From NCBI RefSeq assembly GCF_042431545.1, contig NZ_JBHLYX010000009.1: a stretch of DNA of 64,000 nucleotides. The stretch is one strand, 5' to 3'. The number at the start of each line of letters is the position of its first letter. Position 1 is the stretch's first letter. A program made the position numbers and the translations under genes. Source of the DNA: Pseudoalteromonas xiamenensis. GTDB taxonomy: Bacteria; Pseudomonadota; Gammaproteobacteria; Enterobacterales; Alteromonadaceae. Positions 24,831-34,161 of the stretch are shown one piece after another. The notes beneath the pieces were generated by a model. The model was not told where the DNA came from. It made no database searches and was given only the letters and a program-made list of their open reading frames with translations.

Positions 24831-25442
24831 CTACGACTTACTTTCTAGTTTTTGAAATGCGGCTTCATCATACCCTGAGATAACTTCAGACTTCTTAAAA
24901 CAGTCATCATGGTGGTCATTTATCATGCCACATGCTTGCATATGGGCATAAACCGTTGTCGAACCCAGAAACTTGAAACCACGCTTCTTTAGATCTTTTG
25001 CAAAAGCATCACTCTCGTCGCTTGTCGCTTGATAATCGGTTTTAGATTTAATGGTGCGAACGAGAGGTCTGAAATTGACAAATTGCCATTGATAGCGTGC
25101 GAAACTACCGAACTCTTCCTGAACACGTTTAAATGCTTGTGCGTTATTGATTGTTGCGGCAATTTTGGCTTTATTACGAACGATACCCTCAAACGTGAGC
25201 AAACGTTCCACATCGGCATCGGTCATTTTGGCAACTTGGTCTACATCAAATTGACAAAATGCAGTGCGATAGCCTGAACGCTTTTTCAAAATAGTGTACC
25301 AACTAAGTCCTGCTTGGGCTGATTCAAGGGTAATGAATTCGAAGAGTTTATTATCTTCTAAAACCGGTATTCCCCATTCGTCGTCATGATAGGCCACATA
25401 ATCTAGTTTGCTTTCGTCTACCCAGCCACAGCGTGTACACAT
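24831..25442 (-). CDS. tag: DNA-3-methyladenine glycosylase I
   Basis: Cytoplasmic base-excision repair enzyme that removes 3-methyladenine. Family features are clear: the zinc-site start CTRCGW, YHDDEWG, the base-recognition stretch ITLESAQAGLSWYTIL with the conserved Glu and Trp, and the C-terminal zinc ligands in INDHHDDC. The length of 203 fits, against about 187 in E. coli. It sits on the opposite strand between flrA and flrB, a pair that is usually contiguous in polar-flagellar clusters. It has no functional link to motility, so I treat it as an insertion into the cluster or a lineage-specific arrangement. Confidence 0.93.
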   Translation of the reverse strand: MCTRCGWVDESKLDYVAYHDDEWGIPVLEDNKLFEFITLESAQAGLSWYTILKKRSGYRTAFCQFDVDQVAKMTDADVERLLTFEGIVRNKAKIAATINNAQAFKRVQEEFGSFARYQWQFVNFRPLVRTIKSKTDYQATSDESDAFAKDLKKRGFKFLGSTTVYAHMQACGMINDHHDDCFKKSEVISGYDEAAFQKLESKS

Positions 25443-25562
25443 GATTTTTCCTTACGTGTTTAAATTTGAAAATTGAGTGTAGCATTTGCTGTATAAAAAT
25501 ACAGTGTCATTTTTGTGGCGCAAAATTTATCTAATTAAAGCATTGAAAAATAATAAAATTAA

Positions 25563-25582
25563 ATGTGGCACACTCTGTGCTT
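25563..25582 (+). promoter_or_regulatory. sigma54-type promoter of flrBC
   Basis: TGTGGCACACTCTGTGCTTT has GG at 25567-25568 and GC at 25579-25580 with ten bases between, and a full TGGCAC -24 box. It lies about 40 bases before the chosen flrB start, which is the expected layout for FlrA-driven flrBC. Reading flrB from the in-frame codon at 25486 would put this promoter inside the gene, so that start is rejected. Confidence 0.8.
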
Positions 25583-25620
25583 TATACCTGGTAAGTTCAA
25601 TTTTATTGAAGAGCAACATC

Positions 25621-26778
25621 ATGGCACTAGCGCAAGTAATGCAATCACAACTGGCTCACCTTGCAAACTACAATCCATGTTTATTGCAGGAGGCATACGT
25701 GGGAGAGCTGAGCGATCTTAGACAGCAAGCAAGCTGGCTCAGTCATTTGGTGGATACAATGCCTGCAGGCGTTGTTGTACTTGACGGCAGAGGCATGATT
25801 GCCAAGGCCAATCAAATCGCAATGGACATGTTAGGTGAACCACTAGAAGGCGAGAGATGGTTCTCAGTAATTCAGCGTTCATTCCGTCCACAGCAAGACG
25901 ATGGACACGAAGTGTCGTTAAAAGATGGTCGCTTAATTAAATTGGATATTACAGCATTAGCACCAGAACCAGGCCAGTTGATTCTTATGACGGACTTGAC
26001 TGAAACTCGTCGCTTGCAAGCAAGAATGGCACATATGCAACGATTAAGTGCGCTTGGAAAAATGGTCGCATCACTTGCTCATCAGGTTCGTACACCACTG
26101 TCTGCTGCAATGTTGTATGCAGCGAATCTTGGTTCAAATAATCTCGCAGAAGGTGCCCGCAGCCGTTTCCAAGAGAAGCTGATGTCGCGCTTAAAAGATT
26201 TAGAATCACAAGTAAATGACATGCTTTTGTTTGCAAAAAGCGGCGAACAAAACGTCGTTGAACCCGTATCTATGCAACAGTTGCTTAGCGAAGTAAAAGC
26301 AGGCTCAGATGCGATGGTCTCAATGAACGACAGTGAACTTGAGGTCGATTTACCTGACCCAGATATCGAAATTATGGGTAATAAGACGGCACTAGCAAGC
26401 GCGATTGGTAATCTTATTCACAACAGTATCCAAATTATTGGGCGTCAGGCAAAAGTCGTGTTAAAGGCGGCATTTGATACCGAAAGTCAAAATTTTGTCA
26501 GGATTTCAGTAACCGACAATGGACCTGGTGTTGATTTGGCTATCGCAGACAAATTGTTTGAACCGTTTTTTACAACAAAAAGCCAAGGTACGGGGCTTGG
26601 GCTCGCGGTGGTAAGCAGCGTCGCGAATGCACATCAAGGCAAAGTGCAAGTTCACAATACGGACGCTGGTGGCGCATGTTTTAGCATCGTCTTACCAATC
26701 CTGAATTCGGATTCTGCAGAAATAAATTCTGTTTCCGCTGAATCTGCACAACATGAAACGCTTAGGGAGGTTGTATGA
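25621..26778 (+). CDS. flrB: Flagellar sensor histidine kinase FlrB
   Basis: Soluble kinase that phosphorylates FlrC. A PAS-like domain lies at about 40-125 (MPAGVVVLDGRGMI). The dimerisation/phosphoacceptor helix has SLAHQVRTPLSA with H154, and the ATPase has NLIHNSIQI (N box), DNGPGVD (G1) and FEPFFTTK with GTGLGLAVV (F and G2). No membrane segments are seen, as expected for FleS/FlrB. ATG 25621 gives 385 residues. It overlaps flrC by four bases (ATGA), and its expression should depend on FlrA and sigma54. Confidence 0.93.
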   Translation: MALAQVMQSQLAHLANYNPCLLQEAYVGELSDLRQQASWLSHLVDTMPAGVVVLDGRGMIAKANQIAMDMLGEPLEGERWFSVIQRSFRPQQDDGHEVSLKDGRLIKLDITALAPEPGQLILMTDLTETRRLQARMAHMQRLSALGKMVASLAHQVRTPLSAAMLYAANLGSNNLAEGARSRFQEKLMSRLKDLESQVNDMLLFAKSGEQNVVEPVSMQQLLSEVKAGSDAMVSMNDSELEVDLPDPDIEIMGNKTALASAIGNLIHNSIQIIGRQAKVVLKAAFDTESQNFVRISVTDNGPGVDLAIADKLFEPFFTTKSQGTGLGLAVVSSVANAHQGKVQVHNTDAGGACFSIVLPILNSDSAEINSVSAESAQHETLREVV

Positions 26779-28202
26779 ACAACATGGTACTAGTCGTTGA
26801 AGACGATGCGGGATTGCGCGAGGCGCTCATTGATACACTGATGATTTCAGGTATTGAATGCGTAGAGGCCAACAGCGCCGAGTCCGCAGTGTTATTACTA
26901 AAGCAGCATAAATTTTCTTTAGTGGTGAGTGATGTGCAAATGGGCGCAATGAGTGGGCTCGATTTACTTCGCAGCATAAAACTCAATTACCCCGAGCTAC
27001 CTGTTTTGATGATGACCGCGTATGCGACGATTGACGATGCGGTAGAAGCAATGCGTTTAGGTGCGATTGATTACATGGCTAAACCATTTGCACCAGAAGT
27101 GCTTTTGAACATGGTGAGCCGTTACCTACCTGAAAAGGAAAAAGAAACGGATGGGCCTGTTGTTGCGGACCCTAGTTCTTTGCAGTTGCTTGAGCTAGCA
27201 GCAAAAGTGGCTCGTTCAGACGCGAGTGTGATGGTTTTAGGCCCAAGTGGCTCAGGTAAAGAAGTACTCGCACGTTACATTCATGATAAATCGCCTCGCA
27301 GTGACGAAGCATTTGTAGCCATTAACTGCGCCGCGATTCCTGAAAACATGCTTGAAGCAACGTTGTTTGGCTATGAAAAAGGTGCATTTACGGGCGCAAT
27401 CCAAGCCTGTCCAGGTAAATTTGAACAAGCGCAAAAAGGGACTATTTTGCTTGATGAAATTACCGAGATGGATCTAGCGCTGCAAGCCAAACTATTACGT
27501 GTCTTGCAAGAACGTGAAGTAGAACGTCTTGGTGGTCGCAAAACGATAGAATTAGATGTGCGCGTATTAGCAACCAGTAACCGAGATTTAAAAGAAGCTG
27601 TTGCAGAAGGCAAATTCAGAGAAGACTTGTATTATCGACTAAATGTATTTCCACTCACCTGGAAACCTCTAAGTCAAAGACCTCTGGATATTGTTGTATT
27701 GGCTGAGCATTTAGTGGCGCGTCATTGTACAAAAGCAGGCCAAGTGATTCCAACGATGAGCGAAGCGGCAAAATATCGATTAATGCAACATTCTTGGCCC
27801 GGTAACGTCCGTGAATTGGATAACGTGGTGCAACGTGCGTTGATATTACATTCTCAAGGTCAAATTGAAGTCGGTGATATCTTCATTGAAAATTTTGAAC
27901 CGAGTGAAGCCTTTGCTCAGTCTGATGCGAAAGTGATCAGCAGCACAGTAAATGAAACGGTTGCAGAGCCAACTCAAAGTATCGAACCTGTCTGGCAGTT
28001 GAATGTTGCAGATGATGAAAGTGATGAAAGCTTTAGTTATAAGGCTGAATTACAAGACACTGAGCATAAAATCATTCTCGATACGTTGACGCGTTTTCAA
28101 GGTAAACGCAAAGAAGTTGCGGATGCACTTGGTATCAGCCCACGTACTCTGCGCTACAAGCTGGCTAAAATGCGCGATCTCGGTTTGCCAGTCCCCGCTT
28201 AA
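26775..28202 (+). CDS. flrC: Sigma54-dependent response regulator FlrC
   Basis: The second-tier flagellar activator. The receiver has D54 in VVSDVQMG, with acidic residues near the start and K104 in MAKPF. The AAA+ domain has GPSGSGKE (about 156-163), GAFTGA and LLDEITEMD. The C-terminal HTH is RKEVADALGISPRTLRYKL. It should activate the sigma54 operons that begin at fliE, fliK and flhA here, and plausibly the glycan operons. A strong terminator follows nine bases after the stop codon. Confidence 0.93.
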   Translation: MNNMVLVVEDDAGLREALIDTLMISGIECVEANSAESAVLLLKQHKFSLVVSDVQMGAMSGLDLLRSIKLNYPELPVLMMTAYATIDDAVEAMRLGAIDYMAKPFAPEVLLNMVSRYLPEKEKETDGPVVADPSSLQLLELAAKVARSDASVMVLGPSGSGKEVLARYIHDKSPRSDEAFVAINCAAIPENMLEATLFGYEKGAFTGAIQACPGKFEQAQKGTILLDEITEMDLALQAKLLRVLQEREVERLGGRKTIELDVRVLATSNRDLKEAVAEGKFREDLYYRLNVFPLTWKPLSQRPLDIVVLAEHLVARHCTKAGQVIPTMSEAAKYRLMQHSWPGNVRELDNVVQRALILHSQGQIEVGDIFIENFEPSEAFAQSDAKVISSTVNETVAEPTQSIEPVWQLNVADDESDESFSYKAELQDTEHKIILDTLTRFQGKRKEVADALGISPRTLRYKLAKMRDLGLPVPA

Positions 28203-28210
28203 ATTAAACA

Positions 28211-28236
28211 AAAAGCGAGCAAACGCTCGCTTTTTT
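28211..28236 (+). terminator. Intrinsic terminator after flrC
   Basis: GCGAGC (28215-28220) pairs with GCTCGC (28225-28230) around the loop AAAC. The stem is preceded by four A and followed by six T. This separates flrBC from the fliE operon and is symmetric enough to work in both directions. Confidence 0.9.
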
Positions 28237-28299
28237 GATCCCGTCAACGAATTGGCATACAATATTATCAAGTAACTGATTGAAAATTAGTTAATTTAT

Positions 28300-28318
28300 T
28301 TTGGTATGAAAAATGCAT
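28300..28318 (+). promoter_or_regulatory. sigma54-type promoter of the fliE operon
   Basis: TTTGGTATGAAAAATGCATTT has GG at 28303-28304 and GC at 28315-28316, ten bases apart. It lies 38 bases before the fliE ATG. The -24 box (TGGTAT) is weaker than that of flrB, but the position is the standard one for FlrC-dependent fliE transcription. Confidence 0.65.
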
Positions 28319-28353
28319 TTATCACCTTAAGTAAATGTATCGAGGATACCAAA

Positions 28354-28686
28354 ATGAATATTCACGCGACTTCGTTATTCCAAGAAATGCAGTCGATGGC
28401 GACGGAAGCTTCCAGAAACCGTGTAGAGTCGACTACAATTAAAACGGCTGCTCCTTCGTCAACAAATCAATTTGGTGACTTATTGGCAGATGCGATTAAT
28501 ACTGTTAATGGTTTGCAAAAAGAGGCAAAATCCAAAGTAACAGCAATGGAAATGGGTGATCGCAGTGTATCATTAGCGGAAGTAATGATTGCGTCCCAAA
28601 AAGCATCTGTTGCGTTTGAAGCGACTGTCCAAGTGCGCAACAAATTAGTAGAGTCTTATAAAGAAATCATGAGCATGCCAGTTTAA
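28354..28686 (+). CDS. fliE: Flagellar hook-basal body protein FliE
   Basis: Small adaptor that joins the MS ring to the rod and is exported early. The C-terminal two-thirds is typical: FGDLLADAINTVNGLQKEA, then MGDRSVSLAEVMIASQKAS and VRNKLVESYKEIMSMPV. ATG 28354 gives 110 residues and has GAGGA seven bases upstream; an in-frame ATG at 28306 sits in the promoter and is rejected. It is first of the fliEFGHIJ operon, with fliF 19 bases downstream. Confidence 0.95.
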   Translation: MNIHATSLFQEMQSMATEASRNRVESTTIKTAAPSSTNQFGDLLADAINTVNGLQKEAKSKVTAMEMGDRSVSLAEVMIASQKASVAFEATVQVRNKLVESYKEIMSMPV

Positions 28687-28705
28687 TTGGTAGTGGAGCA
28701 ACATC

Positions 28706-30418
28706 GTGGCTACGAAGCAATCAACAGACCTAACGCTGACAGACGATTCTATGGAATCGGGCGCGGAAGGGGCAGAACAACAAGAGCAGAAGTCTGGCTA
28801 TTTTGGTGCCTTAAGTGGCGTTGATATGCTGCGTCAAGTTACTTTGGTAATCGCGTTGGCGATTTGCTTGGCTATTGCAATTTTTATCATTATTTGGGCA
28901 CGCCAACCGGACATGCGTCCATTAGGTAAATATCCAACTGAAGAACTTATTCAAACGCTTGATTTCCTTGACGCTCAAAAAATAGAGTATCAGCTTGAAG
29001 GCAACACAATTATGGTGCCGGAAACGGAATACCAAAGTATCAAGCTACAAATGTCGCGTGAAGGTCTGACTCAAGAGCCGAGTAATGGTACTGATATCTT
29101 AATGCAAGATATGGGCTTTGGAGTAAGTCAGCGTCTAGAGCGTGAGCGTCTTAAGCATTCTAGAGAACAACAACTAGCCCGCACAATTGAAGAACTACAA
29201 GATATTTCTCGTGCAAAGGTGTTGTTAGCTATTCCAAAAGAAAACGTCTTCGCGCGTATTGAAAAAAAGCCATCCGCAACGGTTGTGTTAACACTGCGTC
29301 GTGGTAAAACATTAAATAGCGAGGAAGTCGATTCCATCGTGGACATCATCGCCTCAGCGGTACAAGGACTTGAACCGTCCAAAGTCACCGTAACGGATCA
29401 AAATGGCAGACTGCTAAATTCAGGCTCTCAAGACTCCTTGTCTGCACGCTCGCGTAAAGAATTTGAAATTGAACGAAAACGAGAGCAAGAATACCTTGAA
29501 AAAATTGATGGTATTCTTATTCCGGTTGTTGGACTTGGTAACTACACTGCGCAAGTTGATTTAACGATGGATTTTAGCGCCGTTGAAGAGACTCAAAAAC
29601 GTTACAACCCAGACCTTCCAGCAGTCCGCAGTGAAACAACATTCGAAGAAAACAACGTAGGCGGCATTGCTGCTGGTATTCCAGGGGCATTGACCAATCA
29701 ACCGCCAGTGAACTCGAGCATTCCAGAAGTCGCGAACGGTGGAAACGGGTCAAGCAGTGCATCAAGTCGTTCGCAGAAAGAAGCGACACGAAACTATGAG
29801 CTTGATACGACGATTTCACATAAACGCCAGCAATCCGGTGTTATCCGCCGAGTAAGTGTGTCTGTTGCGGTAGATTACATTCCAACCCCCGGTGCGGATG
29901 GTAAAGCGACTTTAGCGCCGCGTTCTCAAGAAGAATTAACGAACATTCGCCGCCTACTGCAAGGTGGTATCGGATTTGACTTACAACGTGGTGATGCACT
30001 GGAAGTGGTCACTGTTCCATTCGTTCGTGAGGATTTAACCGAAGCTACAGAATTGCCACTTTGGGAGCAAGAATGGTTCATCAAACTTGCTCGCCTAGGT
30101 GCTGGGGCGTTAGTCATTATTGTGTTAATCCTTGCGGTTGTCAGACCGATGCTGAAACGCCTAATTTACCCAGATGATACGTTGGAAGCGTACGATGAAG
30201 ATGCTCTTACTGCTGGTGTAGACATTGGCGATAGTACTCTTGACTTACTTAATACGGAATTTGACGCATCAGCAGTTGGTTTCAATTCGGATGGTACATT
30301 ACAGCTGCCCGATTTACATGGTGATGAAGATTTATTGAAAGCTGTGCGAGCGCTGGTTGCAAATGAACCTGAACTCTCGTCTCAAGTAGTAAAAGCATGG
30401 TTGACTGAAGATGACTGA
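28706..30418 (+). CDS. fliF: Flagellar MS-ring protein FliF
   Basis: Inner-membrane ring that anchors the basal body. There are two transmembrane helices: one at about residues 47-67 (VTLVIALAICLAIAIFIIIW) and one near 467-485. Between them are the ring-building motifs, including QRLERERLKHSREQQLART. The cytoplasmic C-terminus, which binds FliG, ends in an acidic tail. The start is GTG with GGAG seven bases before it. The 570-residue length is normal. It overlaps fliG by eight bases. Confidence 0.96.
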   Translation: MATKQSTDLTLTDDSMESGAEGAEQQEQKSGYFGALSGVDMLRQVTLVIALAICLAIAIFIIIWARQPDMRPLGKYPTEELIQTLDFLDAQKIEYQLEGNTIMVPETEYQSIKLQMSREGLTQEPSNGTDILMQDMGFGVSQRLERERLKHSREQQLARTIEELQDISRAKVLLAIPKENVFARIEKKPSATVVLTLRRGKTLNSEEVDSIVDIIASAVQGLEPSKVTVTDQNGRLLNSGSQDSLSARSRKEFEIERKREQEYLEKIDGILIPVVGLGNYTAQVDLTMDFSAVEETQKRYNPDLPAVRSETTFEENNVGGIAAGIPGALTNQPPVNSSIPEVANGGNGSSSASSRSQKEATRNYELDTTISHKRQQSGVIRRVSVSVAVDYIPTPGADGKATLAPRSQEELTNIRRLLQGGIGFDLQRGDALEVVTVPFVREDLTEATELPLWEQEWFIKLARLGAGALVIIVLILAVVRPMLKRLIYPDDTLEAYDEDALTAGVDIGDSTLDLLNTEFDASAVGFNSDGTLQLPDLHGDEDLLKAVRALVANEPELSSQVVKAWLTEDD

Positions 30419-31448
30419 TGAAGAAAAAAAATTACCCGCAGGTTACGATGTCAATAAGCTCGACGGGGTTGATAAAGCGGCCATTCTGCTACTGAGTTTA
30501 TCTGAAGAAGACGCAGCTCAGATTTTAAAACACTTAGAACCAAAGCAGGTGCAAAAAGTGGGTATGGCAATGGCGTCGCTTGATGATTTGTCTCAAGCTA
30601 AAATTGCGGCTGTACATAACTTATTTATTGAACAGATCCAAAGCTTTAGTACGATTGGCTTCCAATCGGAAGAGTTTATTCGTAAAGCACTTACCGCTGC
30701 ACTTGGTGAAGACAAGGCAGCAAGTCTTATCGATCAAATTGTCATGGGCTCAGGTGCAAAAGGCCTCGATTCATTGAAGTGGATGGACTCCAAGCAGGTA
30801 GCGAACATTATTCGCAATGAACACCCGCAGATCCAAACCATTGTTTTATCTTATTTAGAACCTGAACAATCTGCAGAGATTTTATCTCAATTCCCTGAAA
30901 AAGTTCGCTTAGACTTGATGATGCGTATCGCGAACTTAGAAGAGGTTCAACCTGCGGCACTTCAAGAACTTAACGAAATTATGGAGAAGCAGTTCGCGGG
31001 TCAAGCCGGTGCTCAAGCGGCGAAAATGGGTGGCTTGAAAGCCGCTGCAGACATTATGAACTATTTGGATACGAACGTAGAAGGTCAGCTTATGGATTCA
31101 ATTCGTGAGCACGATGAAGAAATGTCGCAACAAATCCAAGATCTTATGTTCGTATTTGAGAACCTATTGGATGTTGAAGACCGAGGAATTCAAGCTATCC
31201 TGCGTGAAGTCCAGCAAGATGTGCTGATGAAAGCAATGAAAGGTGCTGACGATTCACTTAAAGAGAAAATTCTTAAGAATATGTCAAAGCGTGCGGCTGA
31301 GATGTTGGCAGATGATCTTGAAGCAATGCCTCCAGTTCGTATCAGTGAAGTTGAAGCTGCACAGAAGGAAATCCTCTCTACAGCACGTCGTTTGGCAGAC
31401 TCGGGTGAGATCATGCTTGGCGGTGGCGGCGGTGAGGAGTTCCTATAA
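30411..31448 (+). CDS. fliG: Flagellar motor switch protein FliG
   Basis: Rotor protein that receives torque from the stator and switches direction. The N-terminal domain begins with GVDKAAILLLSLSEEDAA, the middle domain holds HPQTI-like HPQIQTIVLSYL with EPEQSAEIL, and the C-terminal torque helix carries the charged stretch VLMKAMKGADDSLKEKILKN. The length is 345. The start lies inside fliF. Only three bases separate its stop from fliH. All regions expected of FliG are present. Confidence 0.96.
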   Translation: MTDEEKKLPAGYDVNKLDGVDKAAILLLSLSEEDAAQILKHLEPKQVQKVGMAMASLDDLSQAKIAAVHNLFIEQIQSFSTIGFQSEEFIRKALTAALGEDKAASLIDQIVMGSGAKGLDSLKWMDSKQVANIIRNEHPQIQTIVLSYLEPEQSAEILSQFPEKVRLDLMMRIANLEEVQPAALQELNEIMEKQFAGQAGAQAAKMGGLKAAADIMNYLDTNVEGQLMDSIREHDEEMSQQIQDLMFVFENLLDVEDRGIQAILREVQQDVLMKAMKGADDSLKEKILKNMSKRAAEMLADDLEAMPPVRISEVEAAQKEILSTARRLADSGEIMLGGGGGEEFL

Positions 31449-31451
31449 TCC

Positions 31452-32273
31452 ATGGCTGATCCAAAAATGTACCGCGGCAAACCAATTCATTTAGATGAAT
31501 CAGTAGAAGAGCTTCTAAAGAACTGGCCGATACCAGATGTGTCTCGAGATGAGAGAAAATTGCGTGGGCGTTCTACGGCCATGGGTACGCCACTTGAAGA
31601 AATATACAGAAAAAAAGAACACCTTCAAGATGAAGTGATAGAAACGCCTGATGAACCCGACTTCCCAAAACTAACGTTGGAAGAGCTTGAGCAAATTCGC
31701 CAAGATGCTTTTGACGAAGGTATAAAGCAGGGCCACGAGCAAGGTTACATTGACGGTTTCGATAAAGGCGTTAGTGAAGGAAAAGAAGCGGGTTATAAAG
31801 AAGGTTTAGAGCTTGGGCGAACGCAAGGTTTCGAGGAAACAAAGCCTCTGATAGAAGAAAAACTCGGTATGCTTGGTCAAATCTTTGACGCAATGCAATC
31901 TCCTTTAGAGCGTATTGATGAACAGGCTGAGAAACAAGTTGTTGCTTTGGCGGCGTCTTTGGCGGAAGCCGTTATTTTTAAACAGCTTTCGCTGGATCCT
32001 ACGCTTATTCTCCAAGCGCTAAAAAAGGCGATGGATGCATTGCCGCTGAATGAAGCGAAAGTCAGAATTCACTTAAATCCTGAAGACTTAGAGTTAGTTA
32101 AAGACAGTTATGGTGAAAATGCTATTGCGGACAGAGGCTGGCATTTAATCCCTGAACCCACCTTAGAACGTGGAGGTTGTGAGGTAAAAACCGCTCAATC
32201 CTCTATTGATATGACAGTTAAAAACCGTATCCGTGAAATATTGGACACATTTTTGCATGATAGTGGTATCTAG
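31452..32273 (+). CDS. fliH: Flagellar export ATPase regulator FliH
   Basis: Peripheral stalk protein that tethers the FliI ATPase to the export gate. A run of small-residue repeats near residues 88-133 (EGIKQGHEQGYIDGFDKG and on) is the GxxxG-type repeat region characteristic of FliH. The C-terminal domain (VALAASLAEAVIFKQ, then VRIHLNPEDLELV) matches the V-ATPase E-subunit-like fold. The length is 273. It is in the expected position between fliG and fliI. Confidence 0.94.
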   Translation: MADPKMYRGKPIHLDESVEELLKNWPIPDVSRDERKLRGRSTAMGTPLEEIYRKKEHLQDEVIETPDEPDFPKLTLEELEQIRQDAFDEGIKQGHEQGYIDGFDKGVSEGKEAGYKEGLELGRTQGFEETKPLIEEKLGMLGQIFDAMQSPLERIDEQAEKQVVALAASLAEAVIFKQLSLDPTLILQALKKAMDALPLNEAKVRIHLNPEDLELVKDSYGENAIADRGWHLIPEPTLERGGCEVKTAQSSIDMTVKNRIREILDTFLHDSGI

Positions 32274-32293
32274 ATTACCAATGTCATGCATCA

Positions 32294-33628
32294 ATGAGTG
32301 AAATCGAATCACCAGTCGCAAAGCGGCTGAGTAAATATCACAAATTTATTAAACCCTATGCCGTCGCTGTTGCTGGTAGCTTAACGCGTGTAGTGGGGCT
32401 TACTCTTGAAGCGAAGGGTCTTAGTGCTCCTGTAGGTAGTCAGTGCAAAATTGAAACGGCACGTGGATTTATCGATGCAGAAGTAGTCGGTTTTAACGAT
32501 GACACTTTGTACTTAATGCCGAATGATCACATTTCGGGTGTGTTACCTGGGGCCCGAGTTATTCCCAAATTGCATGACGCAGGCCTTCCTGTAGGTATGG
32601 GACTGCTTGGTCGTGTTGTCGATGGGCTAGGTCGCCCGCTTGATGGACTTGGTGCCATTGATGCAGAAACGCACCTTAAGTTTGCCGCTGAGCCAATTAA
32701 TCCATTAGCAAGACGTCCAATCGATGCCCCTATGGATGTTGGCGTAAGAGCAATTAACAGCATTATTACGGTTGGCCAAGGCCAACGTATGGGATTGTTT
32801 GCAGGGAGTGGTGTTGGTAAATCCGTTCTACTAGGCATGATGACTCGTGGTAGTGAAGCGGATGTGATCGTGGTTGGTTTGGTCGGTGAGCGTGGCCGTG
32901 AGGTTAAAGAGTTTATCGAAGAAATTCTCGGTGTTGAGGGGCGTAAACGTTCTGTTGTGGTTGCGGCACCCGCTGATGCATCCCCGTTAATGCGTTTAAA
33001 AGGTTGTGAGAGTGCGGTAACGATTGCTGAGTACTTCCGCGACCAAGGATTAAATGTTTTGCTTCTACTTGACTCTGTGACGCGATACGCAATGGCCCAA
33101 CGTGAAATTGCGCTCGCCGTCGGTGAACCTCCAGCAACCAAAGGATACCCACCATCAGTATTTGCGAAACTTCCTGCTTTGGTTGAGCGGGCTGGAAATG
33201 GGGGAGAAGGACAGGGATCTATCACCGCTTTCTTTACCGTACTAAGTGAAGGGGATGACTTGCAAGACCCAATTGCGGACGCGGCTCGTGCTATTTTGGA
33301 CGGTCATATTGTTTTGTCACGTGAATTGGCGGACAGTGGTCATTATCCAGCCATTGATATCGAAAAATCGATAAGTCGTGTAATGCCACAAGTCGTGTCG
33401 GAAAGTCACATGTTACAGGCTCGCACGGTAAAACAGATTTATTCCCTCTATCAGCAAAACAGAGACATGGTGACACTCGGTGCTTATCAACGAGGTAGTG
33501 ATCCTGCTTTGGACCAAGCAATTAATATGATGCCTGCGGTAAAACACTTTTTGCAACAAGGCATGAAGGACGTTATTACTTACGATGACTGCTTGCAAGG
33601 GCTTGCACAATTATTAGGACAACGCTAA
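32294..33628 (+). CDS. fliI: Flagellar export ATPase FliI
   Basis: F1-beta-like ATPase that unloads export substrates at the type III gate. The Walker A loop is in LFAGSGVGKSVLLGMM (about 171-186), Walker B is VLLLLDSVTRYA, and GERGREVKEFI and the GYPPSVF segment are typical of the family. The length is 444. Its stop overlaps the fliJ start (TAATG). A long antisense reading frame opposite this gene is a coding shadow. Confidence 0.96.
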   Translation: MSEIESPVAKRLSKYHKFIKPYAVAVAGSLTRVVGLTLEAKGLSAPVGSQCKIETARGFIDAEVVGFNDDTLYLMPNDHISGVLPGARVIPKLHDAGLPVGMGLLGRVVDGLGRPLDGLGAIDAETHLKFAAEPINPLARRPIDAPMDVGVRAINSIITVGQGQRMGLFAGSGVGKSVLLGMMTRGSEADVIVVGLVGERGREVKEFIEEILGVEGRKRSVVVAAPADASPLMRLKGCESAVTIAEYFRDQGLNVLLLLDSVTRYAMAQREIALAVGEPPATKGYPPSVFAKLPALVERAGNGGEGQGSITAFFTVLSEGDDLQDPIADAARAILDGHIVLSRELADSGHYPAIDIEKSISRVMPQVVSESHMLQARTVKQIYSLYQQNRDMVTLGAYQRGSDPALDQAINMMPAVKHFLQQGMKDVITYDDCLQGLAQLLGQR

Positions 33629-34074
33629 TGGCTAATAACAAACTAGATCTATTGTATAAGCTTGAAAGTGAGAAAGAAGAAACGCTTCGCAAGACGTTTT
33701 TACAAGCACAGCGTTATTTTCAAGACAATCAACAAAAAATGAATGGCTTGAGTCAATTCCGTTTGGAATACATGCAGCAGTTGCATGTGAAAGCCCAAAA
33801 TGGCTTAACAAGCAATACGTTTCGTCAATACCACTCCTTTATTAATAAAATCGAAGAAGCGGTTAGCCAGCAAGCCAAAGTGGTGAATACCGCAAAACAA
33901 GTAGTTGAACAACGACGGAAATTATGGATTCAGCAACAGGCAAAAGCCAAAGCCATTGCGAAGTTAATTGAAAAGCAACAGCTTGCAATTAAACAAAAGC
34001 AGGACAAAGCAGAACAAAAAATGTTGGACGAATTCGCCACCATTCAGTTTTTCCAACGACGTCAAGCAGTGTAA
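33628..34074 (+). CDS. fliJ: Flagellar export protein FliJ
   Basis: A 148-residue, highly charged, Gln- and Lys-rich protein predicted to be almost entirely helical coiled coil, as expected for the FliJ stalk that enters the FliI ring. Recognisable parts are LDLLYKLESEKEETLRKTF at the N-terminus and the QRRKLWIQQQ stretch. Sequence conservation in FliJ is low, so position (after fliI, before fliK) carries much of the weight. Confidence 0.9.
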   Translation: MANNKLDLLYKLESEKEETLRKTFLQAQRYFQDNQQKMNGLSQFRLEYMQQLHVKAQNGLTSNTFRQYHSFINKIEEAVSQQAKVVNTAKQVVEQRRKLWIQQQAKAKAIAKLIEKQQLAIKQKQDKAEQKMLDEFATIQFFQRRQAV

Positions 34075-34092
34075 TTGGCATTTAACTTGCTT
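34074..34092 (+). promoter_or_regulatory. sigma54-type promoter of the fliK operon
   Basis: ATTGGCATTTAACTTGCTTT has GG at 34077-34078 and GC at 34089-34090, ten bases apart. TGGCA and TTGC boxes are both intact. It begins at the fliJ stop codon, and a start near 34102 leaves about 60 bases to fliK. Confidence 0.75.
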
Positions 34093-34161
34093 TATCAATA
34101 AATATTACGGCTTGATATGCCAAATCGGAAGTAAATTGCCGCAATCTCTTTGAGGTGAACT

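Noticed and set aside
25486..25620. Longer flrB start adding 45 residues
   Set aside because: The added segment contains the best sigma54 promoter of the region and is unlike other FlrB N-termini.
28306..28353. Longer fliE start adding 16 residues
   Set aside because: The codon lies within the sigma54 promoter core, so it would precede the transcript start, and the extra residues do not look like FliE.
32527..33225. 232-residue minus-strand open frame opposite fliI
   Set aside because: It lies wholly inside the conserved fliI gene, its protein is Ser/Pro/Arg-rich in the way antisense frames usually are, and it shows no family motif.
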